64,000 bases of DNA, taken from contig NW_024104365.1 in assembly GCF_003945595.2 (NCBI RefSeq), positions 6,295,049 through 6,359,048 on the forward strand. Direction: 5' to 3'. The position numbers and the translations under genes were made by a program. The DNA comes from Pipra filicauda. Its lineage: Eukaryota; Chordata; Aves; Passeriformes; Pipridae. Under the pieces are notes generated by a model, which was not told the DNA's origin, searched no databases, and was given only the letters and a program-made list of their open reading frames with translations. Below, one piece after another: positions 37,515-48,000 of this stretch. How positions within the stretch are numbered: position 1 is the stretch's first letter; every line of letters begins with the position of its first letter.

Positions 37515-37846
37515 ATGGCCAGTCTTTGTGAGTGAAGATTTGGGAAAGGTCATTAACCCTTTGAGCCTGTGCAGTGGATTTTTTTAGGTGAGACACAGTG
37601 TGCACTGAACTGAGCCCACCCTTTAATCCTGAGGTTCATCTGCCGGGGCTGAGCAAGCTTGGACAGTGGCAGTGAGGTCCTCAGGACGTAGGTTTGTTCA
37701 GAGTGACCTTCTCTTAGATGGATGGCCTTACAGGGCTGATGAGCTCCATCTGCCTGGGGTTTTTTTTCCCTGACTGGGAATTGAACCTGGGTTGCAGTGG
37801 TGAGAGTGCTGCAACCTAACCACTAGACCACCAGGGGCCCCCAGTC
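37515..37846 (-). mobile_element. tRNA-Glu-derived SINE with RTE-like 3' tail
   Basis: A 332-bp element flanked by a near-perfect duplication CCATTTTTGT (37505-37514) and CCATTTTTAT (37847-37856). Read on the minus strand it opens with a 72-nt tRNA-Glu-like head, then eight A and CCCC, then a body of ~220 nt (CAGATGGAGCTCATCAGCCC; GAACAAACCTACGTCCTGAG). The 3' end is ..CCCAAATCTTCACTCACAAAG.CTGGCCAT. That end matches the 3' end of the RTE-like insertion at 10427-10522 (CCCAAATCTTCGTTCGCAAA..CTAGCCAT). A Pol III head plus a LINE-derived tail plus a target duplication is the definition of a SINE. The tail suggests mobilisation by an RTE-clade LINE rather than CR1. The family is not one I can name with certainty. 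Confidence 0.78.
37766..37837 (-). pseudogene. tRNA-Glu(CTC)-like head of SINE
   Basis: 72 nt, the normal length of tRNA-Glu. The minus strand reads CCCCTGGTGGTCTAGTGGTT at the start (A box TGGTCTAGTGGTTAGG intact), has the anticodon loop CTCTCAC with anticodon CTC, and ends with B box GGTTCAATTCC and CAGTCAGGGAA. Two of five anticodon-stem pairs are broken (CAGCA against CACTG), and the sequence continues into SINE body, so this is not a working tRNA gene. Confidence 0.85.
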
Positions 37847-38340
37847 CCATTTTTATAAACAACAGTTATTTAAATATAGTACATTTAGAAATGCACAAGG
37901 AAATTAAACCATTTTTTTCCACTTCTGTGGGTTTTATAATTGCAACAGTTGTGTGGTTTGGTTATAGATCTGACATCTGTTCCCAGAGCTGAATTTGGCC
38001 AGAGAGAGGAATTGATTCTTCTCTACCCAGACAGAGCTGAAAAATATAAAATATAGCTGGACCAAAATTTTGAGAAGAATATTTTGGTTTCTATTAACTG
38101 TGTTACTCTTGTAAGATGGAATGGAGAGCTGTTTTACCTAACCACCAGTTTAGGGGGAAACTGTAAGCTTCTTCATAAATTAGTGAGTTGGCTACTGAAT
38201 CTAAATTATGTTCTATCCAACTCAAAGGAATTTTGCAAGGAAAAGAAAATAATAGAATAAAAAAACTTTAACACACAAGCCTTTTTTTTTTCTGCATTGC
38301 AAATTGAATCAAATACCTAAATTCTATTTTTTTTTCCTTA

Positions 38341-38404
38341 GGGAAGAGGAAGGGAGCTGAGGGGAGGGAATGGGAGAGGAGAGAAGGGGAGGGGAGCGGA
38401 GGGG
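38341..38404. repeat. Purine G-rich tract with quadruplex potential
   Basis: 64 bp of almost only G and A on the plus strand. From 38361 on there are six runs of three or more G (GGGGAGGG, TGGG, GGGGAGGGG, GGGG) with short spacers. Confidence 0.9.
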
Positions 38405-38644
38405 TTGCTTTAGTGGCCTAAACTTATGAACAAATTTCTGTACAATGAATTCCATACTGTATTTTAGCCTTTTTTGCCCTGGAGCCCAAAAAGAAAAACA
38501 TTCTTGGCTTCATTTTGGAACACTAGATCAGAAATTATTATTTTCATGAGTATAATATCTTACTTCCAATGTAACAGAGAATCTAATCTTAAGAAAGTAC
38601 CCGAATATAAATTGAGAAAATAGTCTCTTTTCCTAGACTATTTT

Positions 38645-38699
38645 TCTTGCTTGCTTGCTTCCTTCCTTCCTTCCTCCCTTTCTCTCTCCCTTCCTCTTC
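38645..38699. repeat. (TTGC)n/(TTCC)n polypyrimidine tract
   Basis: Three CTTG units, five CTTC/CTTCC units and then mixed C/T. Nearly free of purines on the plus strand after 38659. Confidence 0.9.
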
Positions 38700-39527
38700 T
38701 GTGAAAGCAGTAATATTAGTAAAAAAAAAGATTTAATATTTGGAATTGATTATTATAGGAGTTTGTAACATCTATGTTTCAAAATTCTCTCATGATGCAA
38801 ACTCCATAATCTTAGAGAGCCTCTCTCATTTTGTGTCTCTAACATAAAAACACTCTTAATGTTTTATTTTCATGCTACCATTCTGTTCTTACTGAAATTT
38901 ATATATTTGTTTGCTGTCATAAGAGATCATCTAAGTGAACTAGGCATGTGAATCTGTGTCTGTTAAACTGGGGGTTTTTGGAGCAAAACACCCCTTCCAA
39001 GTTGTGACTTTAGAAGCATTTTTATGAGGGACTTTGAGTCTTTACAAAAATAATCTTGCTAATAGCTAGACTACCAAGTGATATTCAAGTCTAGTAAATA
39101 GTTTTTTATTTTTCATTAATGCAAGTTCATATAATCATTTGGAGAGAGTTCCCAGAGATAACTTTCTTGACTGCTGGTGAGAAGAGTACTTTTTCTACAT
39201 TCTTAGTCATTCTTCAGACGTACTGTTTCTCTTCCTTTAAAACCTTGGCCACCCAAACCAAAAGGAAAAAGTAGAAAAATATCTTTAAAGTATATCTCTG
39301 TGCACTTCTGTCTTGTCTATCTATTAGTAGTGGGGACTAGGTTATGACCTTTCTCTAAATTCATTCTTATTCCTTCCTATTTCTGTCTGCTTAGTACTCA
39401 GTGTTTTGTTTTATCTCGGCTGGAATTTGAGGACCACGCAGCTGCTCAACCATCGCCCTCTCTTCCCACCTCACCCCAGTGGAATGGGGAGGAGGCTCAA
39501 AGCAAAATTTTTAGGTTGAGAGAACAG

Positions 39528-39533
39528 TTTATT
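39528..39533 (-). terminator. LTR polyadenylation signal AATAAA
   Basis: Minus-strand AATAAA (plus TTTATT), ~126 bp from the LTR 3' end. It sits between the TATA box and the 3' terminus, giving the U3-R-U5 order on the minus strand. Confidence 0.6.
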
Positions 39534-39698
39534 AATTGAAAATAAAGTAAAATACATATTAATAATGGTAAATTATAATAATAATATTGAAAAGTGAAAT
39601 ACAAATGATGTGTAATACAATTGCTCAACACCTGTTGACTGATGCTAGACTCCTCTTCTTCAACCCAGGTTTGCCTTCCTTCCAGGTAACTCCCCCCA

Positions 39699-39709
39699 GT
39701 TTATATACT
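39699..39709 (-). promoter_or_regulatory. LTR TATA box
   Basis: Minus strand AGTATATAAAC, ~275 bp from the LTR 5' end and ~170 bp before the poly(A) signal, as expected for the U3 promoter. Confidence 0.6.
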
Positions 39710-39982
39710 GGGCATGAAGTTCTATTGCGTGCAACATTCCTTTGGTCAGTTTGGGTCACCTATCATGGCTATGATTCCTCCCAGTTTCTTTTCTGTACCT
39801 CCTCACTGGCAGAGCATGAGACATGAAAAAAGTCCATGATTTAGAACAAACATGACTTAGCAAAAAACCAAAACATCAGAGTGTTATCAACACCATTCTC
39901 ATTCCAAATCCAAAATACAGCATCGTAACAGCTACTGAGAAGAAACTCCAATCTGAAACCTCTCCAATCTGAAACCAGGACA

Positions 39983-41685
39983 CTCAGTCACAGAAGAAAG
40001 CTGATGCCAGTCTTCTAATTTCCTTCCTATTGATAAGAAATTGCACCCTTATGGTTGTAAACATACTGCAAAATTTGAAAGGAGAAATGACCAAACACTT
40101 TGATAGCTCAATTCCTTCAATTTGCTTCAAGGGGGAAGCAAAGAATAAATCAAGAAACTGATATGAAGAGCAAAGTGCAAAACAGGCATCTTACCTAAGA
40201 ATAACTCCAGGATACTGATTAGGAAATTAAAAGTTGATCTAGTCTTTTCAACAGTAGAAAGAGATGACATATAACGCAACATAAGCTTGGGGCCATTATA
40301 ATATGATGTATTAGTTGTCAGATTTCACATGTTGCTTTAGCAGATGTTCTGTATCTCTTCAGAGGTCACCCCAAAAAGACATAGGGTTAATGACATTAAT
40401 CATTAAATTTTAATAAGGTTTGTCTGCGGAGGCTGAAATAAAAGATCCATACCTGAAGACGATAGAATTCTCAAACTGGAAAGAAAAAAAGAAAGCACAT
40501 TTAAATAAAGCCCTGAGATGTGAAAAGCTTCCCTAACTTTTCAGGTGCAAAAGTACCATGTCATATTTGCTACATTTCCGAGAATTTCATGATCATAAAA
40601 CATTTCAGAAGCTCATAAAAAATCCATATGGACCCATTTCTCTCTGACTTGCATCCTGACAATGGCACATAGTAATTATAACTATTGTGAATAACTGACT
40701 CCTCTGCAAAACAAAAATAAACTTTAGCATATAAAATTACACTACAGCTTGTTGTTAGAAAGTTCAGCAATCTTTTGTAAACGTGCTCGGTTTACAAACG
40801 TGTTCGCGGTATAGTGAATCTCATTTCTCTTCACCTTTAAACCCTGAAAGTATTAAAATTTAAGCCCATCTATTCATCTGGTACAAATCCCTATAGCTCT
40901 GTTGTTTCTTGGTCAATTTATAATACCTACTTCAGAAACATGTTCTGAAAATTCGTGTCACTCATGTAAGTTACATTTTATCTTTACAAGATTATTTTTC
41001 TAATGATGCTGAACCTATGCTCAGCTAACCTCAAACAAGACTTAAACCAAAAACTCATAAAAGCACAGGGGAACACACAATAACAATGCATCTGGAGAAA
41101 GGTCCAAATAATTGACAACAGTTCAAAAAAATTATGAATAGTGCTTCCCAGAGGGTGGAGGGTATACAACAAGAAATCGTTTGAAACAATAGAGAGGAAG
41201 AAAAAGAATAGAGAAGAGATCCTCAAAACTTGCGTTAGAAATAAACATAAGTATTGCACTTTATGTGTATAATCAAATATTTGTATTTGTGCAATCATTC
41301 AAAATACACATATATATACATAGGGGAATTCATTTATATATATATATACTTAAGTGTATGTATATGAATGAATTTATATATAGATACATTCTTTCTAAAT
41401 ATGAAAAAGTTCTCCCAAATAGCAGCTTACTAATGGTAATATTTAATGTTTATCCTTTGGCTTGGGTTTGTCACAAAAATGGTGTCTGATTCTAAAGCTA
41501 GCACTCAATAAACAGCTTCAGTCTTGCTTTTAATCCATTATCAGTACAGTACTTCATTCACACTGCTGTTGTAAATCTAAACTTTGCATAAACTTTACAT
41601 ATTTTTGTGATGAGAGATCAGGTATCACAGGAAAATAAATTCTTCAAACAGAAACCTGCCTGGAAGAAAAAAAAATTCTGTAAGA
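39983..41685. other. Unassigned AT-rich sequence
   Basis: About 1.7 kb with no gene or repeat family. Contains the hairpin at 40774-40798 and TA-rich runs at 41305-41322 and 41331-41350. Confidence 0.5.
40774..40798. repeat. 9-bp stem hairpin within CpG-containing direct repeat
   Basis: TTTGTAAAC and GTTTACAAA pair perfectly around the loop GTGCTCG. The segment AAACGTGCTCGG is nearly repeated just after as AAACGTGTTCGCGG. Confidence 0.75.
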
Positions 41686-41990
41686 GTTCATAAAATCATT
41701 AATCATTAATCATTTTTAAAGACCTCTGACATCATCAAGCCCAACAATTAACCTAACAACACCAAGTCCACCATTAAGCCATGTCACCTAAGTGTTTCTG
41801 AGCATCTACACATTCTTTGAACACTTTCAGGGACAGTGATTTCACTGCTTCCCTGGGCAGCCTCTTCCAGTACTTGATGACTCTTTCAGTGAAGATTTTA
41901 TCCTAATATCTAATCCAAACCTTCCCTGGTACAACCTGAAGTTGCTTTTTGTTGTGCTATCGCTTTATACATGGGAAAAGACCACTCCCC
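41686..41990 (-). mobile_element. CR1 LINE 3' fragment
   Basis: The plus strand shows antisense CR1 3' UTR: GACATCATCAAGCCCAACAA, TCCCTGGGCAGCCTCTTCCA (from ~41851), GTGAAGATTTTATCCTAATA and TCTAATCCAAACCTTCCCTGG. About 300 bp, fairly diverged, no RT part. Confidence 0.88.
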
Positions 41991-44940
41991 CTCATATATT
42001 TATTTATTTATGTATTTAATACTGGTTTATTTATAACAATGTTCTTTCTGGTGCCAGATCTCTTTTTTCCTACTTATTTCCTTTCCCTAGTTTCTCTAGG
42101 ATTTTTTAAAAAATACTTTTAATGTTCAACAGTTCTTAGGAATAACAGCAAATTTTTAAAAAAAAGTGTTTGAGGAGTCAAATGTATTAGTCAAATCATG
42201 CAAAAAGTAATACAGCACTGCATTTAATTTTCTAGTCCTTTGCCTTTTGTCTTTGCACTGTGCTAGAGAACTTATTTTATGTGTCATTAAAAAAAACAGC
42301 TCATGAGAAATCTTAATTTGTATTGATTAATTGTGCTGGTGTAGTCCAATTTATTGCATGTAAAACACCTTCTTCCAGGAAAGCAGTGATTGACCTCATC
42401 TGTTCCTTGACTTGAAAGACGTGAGCAGAGTACTTGTAGGAAATGTGTATGGTAAAAACTGTATACAAGAAGCACAGTTACAGAGTTAAAAGCACTGAGA
42501 AAATCCTTTTTTGTAACAGAATAGGAGAGTGTCTTGGGGTATTGAAAGCTTCTGTTTTTAATTCTTCACATTATGTTTACCAAAATGACAATTTCATAAT
42601 CTGAGGGCTGTTATCTTCCGAACATGAGATGTACAGACTTAATGCAAAGAGTTATGACAGTATAAGGAAATTTGTTTTGATGTTATTATTGAATATACCT
42701 ATAGAAAACTAACTAACTAAGTAAATGAATCCAGTGTGATGCACTGTGTTTTAATTATGCTATGTCTTGAAGGAACACATGATTGTTAATATTTAATTGG
42801 TGTTCCCTCTCTGTTGCTGGGATCTAAACCAGACAATGCAGGTTCTTAAGTTCCAAATGCCTTTAAAAGTCTCTGTTATTTTCACTCACAGAAATAAAGA
42901 ATAGGGTTACTTTTAAATCAGAATAGGTGTGCTTTATGATTGTTCTGGTTTCTGAACAGAAAATAACTTTTTAATGTATTTTTCTCTTCCAAACAGAATA
43001 TATACCTTAAAAAAATTAATTTTTTATATTAACAATGTACACAGAATGTACGCTGACTATATATACTAAGAATTATTGAGATATATTTAGTGAAGAAGTC
43101 TATGAAAATATAAAAAAAATGCAATATAAAAATATAAATAAGAAGATACATAGGCATTTTCCTAAGTGATTCCTTGCTTGTTCTTTGAAAATTCTAAAGT
43201 ATTATCTCTTCCTTTTGTGAATCCATGTTTGCAATTTTTAATCAAATTATAGTTCTATATCTGTCCTTTATCTCTCAGATGACTAGCATTTCCAGTAGTT
43301 TTACCCTTTACTGAATTTAATTTTTTGGTTTTGTCGATTCAGGTATCACCCATAGATCCTTTCTCAAACATGGTGTAATATTGACTTCTTGTCTCATGCC
43401 TCCTCTGCTTTCAATTAGCTCTCCTACACAAGTAGAAGATTGAATTAGTATTTTATAAAGATAAGATAAAAATCCTGTACTACTGATATAACCTAACCTC
43501 AGAATGTTTTGGTGATCTGACAGACTATGTAGCTGCTTCAAGAAAGCTAAGCTGCATCTCACATCTGGTTGTTTGTCAGACATCAAAAAGTGCCATTTTG
43601 GGGCGTATTTCTATGGTTTTTGCTTTCCTCTACTCATATCTGTGTTACGAATTGAAGATAACCAAAATTCATAATGGGTGACGTTTGAAAATATACAAGG
43701 GTTATAGTTCATGTGGAAACACATAGAATTTATGAAGCAAGCAGACTAATTGTGATCTTTTTGGCTATTTTGCTGTCACCGTAGCATCCATATTTGCGAG
43801 AGGCCTCCTTTATGCAGCTTTTTCAGAGACTTTTTTTTGTTGTTTCCTCTTAGTTGATGTGTTTTATTTTGGATAATGTCAATGGGTTTTCTTTTTTGCA
43901 TGTAAAGTATGAAATTATATGGTTTGTGCACATTTCTGTACATTTGTTGTTTTCAAAAGCGTGGAGGTGATGTTTGCTACTTTCTGAAACTCTTGGAGAA
44001 TAAAAACAGACCTCTGATTTTGAGCCTCAAAATCTGTAAAAAAAAACCAAAGAAAGCAATGAACAAGGGAAAAGCTAGCAACTGCTATTCTTCTTCATAA
44101 AGGAATTTCAAAGTGTAGCTGATGAGAAGAAATCTACTTGATTTTGCAAAGAGCCTGCAATCTCTCTAAGGTATGATATACTTTGTTTCGTTTTGAAAAA
44201 GGCTGGCTCAGACTCCAAGGAAGGTTTCAAAACCTTAATAGTGTTAATTGTCCCATCAACCATGGTAAAAGGAAAAGAGAAGAGACACATAAACTCTGCC
44301 TTACTGAAACTAAACTGTCATGCAATTTTCTTAACATTGTTCTTAGCATTATTTAAAATACTTTTACTTATCAAAACACTGATTTAATACAATTGATCAC
44401 AACTTATAGGAAACAAAAACAATACTGTATTAACTCACTATCAGTAAAGGAAGATAAAATATAATCTGGCTACAATACTGGGTGGAATTATCCTAATCAT
44501 GAGGTTTTGCTCAGAATGTACTACTGGCATAAAAAAGAAAGAAAGAAACAAACAAACAAACAAAAGTAGTTTTATGAAGTCGGTACCTGCTTTAAATGGG
44601 AATTTGGTAAAAATAAATGTCATGAGATGTCAGTGTTCTCATGGGACAAAATCAAATCTAATCAGCATTTTGGGCATTTACCCCTTCTCTCTCAGAATGG
44701 AGTAATCTGGATAAATTGTGTAATCCTCCTTTTCAATACAACAATATTGCTTTTACCTAGAATGAGTCTAATTTGTCATCATGATATTAGTGATCCCAAG
44801 CATATTTTGGGTTTTATTATAAAAGATAGCTTCTGCAGCCATAGAATTCCAAGATAAACTTTTCTTTGCTTTTTCTTATGGAAGTTTCTCAAGCTAATAG
44901 TTTTGGAAGTTATTTTGGAAGTATAGAATCACGTATACCA

Positions 44941-44965
44941 ATGCTTCGGACAAAACCCGAAGCAT
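44941..44965. repeat. 9-bp stem hairpin
   Basis: ATGCTTCGG and CCGAAGCAT pair perfectly around the loop ACAAAAC. The stem is GC-richer than the surroundings. Confidence 0.8.
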
Positions 44966-45024
44966 CTGTCTATTTCATTCTTCTTCCTACTGGTAGTGCA
45001 ACTCCACCACTGGTGAACTATGTC

Positions 45025-45048
45025 TTTTTTTTTTTTTTTTTTTTTTTT
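45025..45048. repeat. Poly-T tract (24 T)
   Basis: Uninterrupted run of 24 T. No retroposon body is recognisable on either side. Confidence 0.95.
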
Positions 45049-48000
45049 CTGAAGGAAAGAAAGCCCTAAAACTTGATGTTAAACAAAATACACCTTGAAA
45101 TATATCTTATATGGTTTGGGGTGTTTTTTTCTTTTCTTTTTTTTTAATTTATTCTCTAGAGCTGTTTTTAACATTACTGCTGATTCTTTTGCTTTTAGAA
45201 TTTTAAACAGAAGAAAACAGCCAAAAAATCTCACTCAAGCTGATTGTTGCCATGCTGTTTTTCCCCTCTTGTATTTTAAGGAATTAGAACTGTAGAAATC
45301 TGCATATTCTACTACTGTTGCTGTTGAAAACAAGAAACATAAGTGATGGTAAAACCCCCTAAATTTAAATATACAAATACGGTATATGAAAAATGTAATA
45401 TTTAGTTAAACTTCCACTACTTATTCAGTGTAGTATGAATGAAAATTATTAGGTTGATGGTTTGCACTGAAAATTAGCCCAGGTGTAAGTATGATACCAG
45501 ATCAACTAGACTACATAACATACTTCAGCCAAAACTTGGCAGAATACTACTGTATTTTCAACTCAGTGCTGTACTGCTAGGTAATATGCAAATAGTGTAC
45601 TTTGGAATTCCTGTGAGATTACACAGTATTCAATTATGATTCAACACTGAACTGTAATGTCATCTTATTTGCTTCAAGGAGCAAAACATTTCATATGTAT
45701 ATACTGTTGATTATTAAGCTGTTAAAGTATTAGTTGCTACAAATTCATATATGCTTCTTTTTAAACCAAGGGAGTACTCGTTTAAACAGGGACAAATCAA
45801 TGAATAATTTGTGTGTCTCACAATTTTACTTTTTATCTCTCCTGAAATGCTTCTAAAATCATGATTGTGCTCTCATATTCCCTGGAAGAGGTGAGAAAGA
45901 GGTCTCTTAATTTGCAGAAATTTTTATTGGATTTAGGTTCTAGAGCTAATGCTCTAAAAAGAGTAGGTTTGGCAGATTGGGGTTCTTTTCAAGAAGTTTC
46001 CTCGAGGTTTTTTTTTTTATGCTTCCTCAATGTTTTTTTTAATGTCATGATTCCCCTGGATAGCTCTTGTTCCTCTTTGACATGTTTCCATGGGCAGCTG
46101 TGACATCACAGACTTTTTCTGTGGCTGAAGAGTCTGTAAAAACCTTCCTCTTTTGCCCCATCAAACTGCTTCTCAGCAGTCTACAATGAACCCATCAAAG
46201 CACCATAAAGCTGTGCCCTGCCACCACCGTTTCCCAGAGGAACAGAGGTAGTAGGTGAATATGAAATTGAGATCATGCACAGATTTGGTCTGCCATTACA
46301 AAAGGACAGTAGATCTCTAAACTAAATATAAATTATCGATTTACTCTAGGATGCTAAAATGACAGCAGGAATGTTATTTGTGGATCACTGTTTTAAGAAT
46401 TGTTTTAGTCTTCATTACATACATTCACTGGATGTTCCTCTTTCTTTTTCCAGAAATTATTTCCTAAAAGGGAAGTATCCTTAATTTTTACAACTGAACC
46501 AGCTACAAATTCTCCAAAAACTCATTATTACCTCTAAAGTCTTGTCAGTTATGATGTTTGAAAAAAATCTACTGGAACACGTAAACTTTACTGGAATTAC
46601 ATTCTAAAACAGAATTTCAGAATTTCATCATGCATTGTATAACATTGCTTATTGAAATGCATTGGGGTGGGGGACAAAGAGGAGGGAAGAAGGAAAGACA
46701 AAATCCCAGATCAAAGACTGTGGATTTTTTATTCTTTTTCTTTTGCATCTTTTGTAGTACACAGTGCAGAGAAGAGATGATCATCTGAACCTCTTCTTAT
46801 GTGTCTACAGAGCAGTTCCTTTTCAACTTTTTGTTAAAAGGGAACATCTTGCATGATTTGAATGATTTCACTTCAGTTCCTTAGCAGTGGCCCCTGACTT
46901 CCAACACACAGGCTCTACATACATTTTTCTATGTGTTTGCAGTTTACCAAGAAACTCATTTATGTTTAAAACCTAATATGTTGAAGAAAGACTTTCTTAT
47001 ATTGGCTTTCAGCCATGTAGAATTGTAAAAATTAAAATGTTAGGGTTTTTTTCTTCTTCTTTTTCTTTTCCTTTTGGAATAGATATTAAAACCATATCTA
47101 ACTTCAATACCTCAGTCATGTGAGGGAAATGAAGGAAACAGAATAATGTCACCAAAATTAAGGCATTATCAGGTAGCCATTTTGATGGTCTGAAAGCCAC
47201 TTGAAAGAGTTGAACAGTTTAAGATGTAGTATACTTACCTCTTTGTCAGTGGCTAGCATACATCCTGAGCCTGATTTGGAACCATAAATATTGCCTATGT
47301 TTATAGATAACTTTTTGTCTCTAAAACACTGTAATTGTAATCATTTATTTTATAAAGCACTGTAAAAGTAATGATTTATTCATCACTCTGAAGAAATATG
47401 TATTAACTTGTGCATCAAATGATTCAACTTCTTCTTTCTTAGTTTTTCTCTTAGGATATGTATACTTCACATACCATTTCTCCAAGATATCAGGAGACAG
47501 CAGAGTTTAAATCCATTTTTTAGATCAAACAGGAATGGGAAAACAATTCAAGCAAATATCCTCCCATCTTTCTTACTCATTTTTAAATATTAAAAAACAA
47601 AAGAAAAGGAAAAAAAGAGAAAGCAACAATGGAACATTAAAAAGTTATCTTAATCTTTCCATCTAAATATAACTCAGTAGAACATGTTAAAGAAGACCTG
47701 ATTGTGTTATAAAGAATTCTGTTGGGTAAATTTAATGTCTGGCAATCGATGAGTTCCAAGGATAACCAAATCCCATCTTACCTAAAATGGAATTGGAAGT
47801 AGATATATACTTTATCACTATGTCCATCCAGAAAGATTAAATCACTGGACCAATGACCACTGATGAAACCAGGTGCCTGAGTTGTTCCCTCCTACATGTG
47901 TGACTTACACTTCAGTCATCTGTTTTGTAGAAAACATTAGAGAATCATAAAACTTTAACAAACAAACAAGAGGAAGGAAGGAAGGAAAGGAAGAAGAAAG

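Larger units (their letters stand above)
37857..39401. other. Unassigned sequence with G-rich and C/T-rich tracts
   Basis: About 1.5 kb without gene or repeat family. Holds a purine G-rich block at 38341-38404 and a polypyrimidine tract at 38645-38699. Confidence 0.5.
39402..39982 (-). mobile_element. Solo ERV LTR (family 3), 581 bp, perfect TSD
   Basis: Flanked by a perfect 5-bp duplication CTCAG (39397-39401 and 39983-39987). On the minus strand it starts TGTCCTGGTTTCAGATTGG and ends AAACAAAACA, with TG...CA termini. It shows the landmarks of a common avian LTR: CATTTGGATTTGG-like U3, TCTCATGCTCTGCCAGTGAG, CAGTTTGGGTCACC on the plus strand, a TATA box, and a poly(A) signal in the right order on the minus strand. 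Same family and orientation as 36858-37441, but each is a solo LTR: the space between them holds no viral sequence or primer binding site. Confidence 0.93.

Noticed and set aside
37766..37837. A functional tRNA-Glu gene
   Set aside because: Two mismatches in the anticodon stem, changes in the T arm, no Pol III terminator directly after the tRNA, and continuation into a SINE body flanked by a duplication.
36858..39982. A provirus with two family 3 LTRs 2 kb apart in the same direction
   Set aside because: The copy at 39402 has its own perfect CTCAG duplication on both sides, the space between holds a SINE and ordinary DNA with no primer binding site or viral genes, and the two LTRs are clearly diverged.
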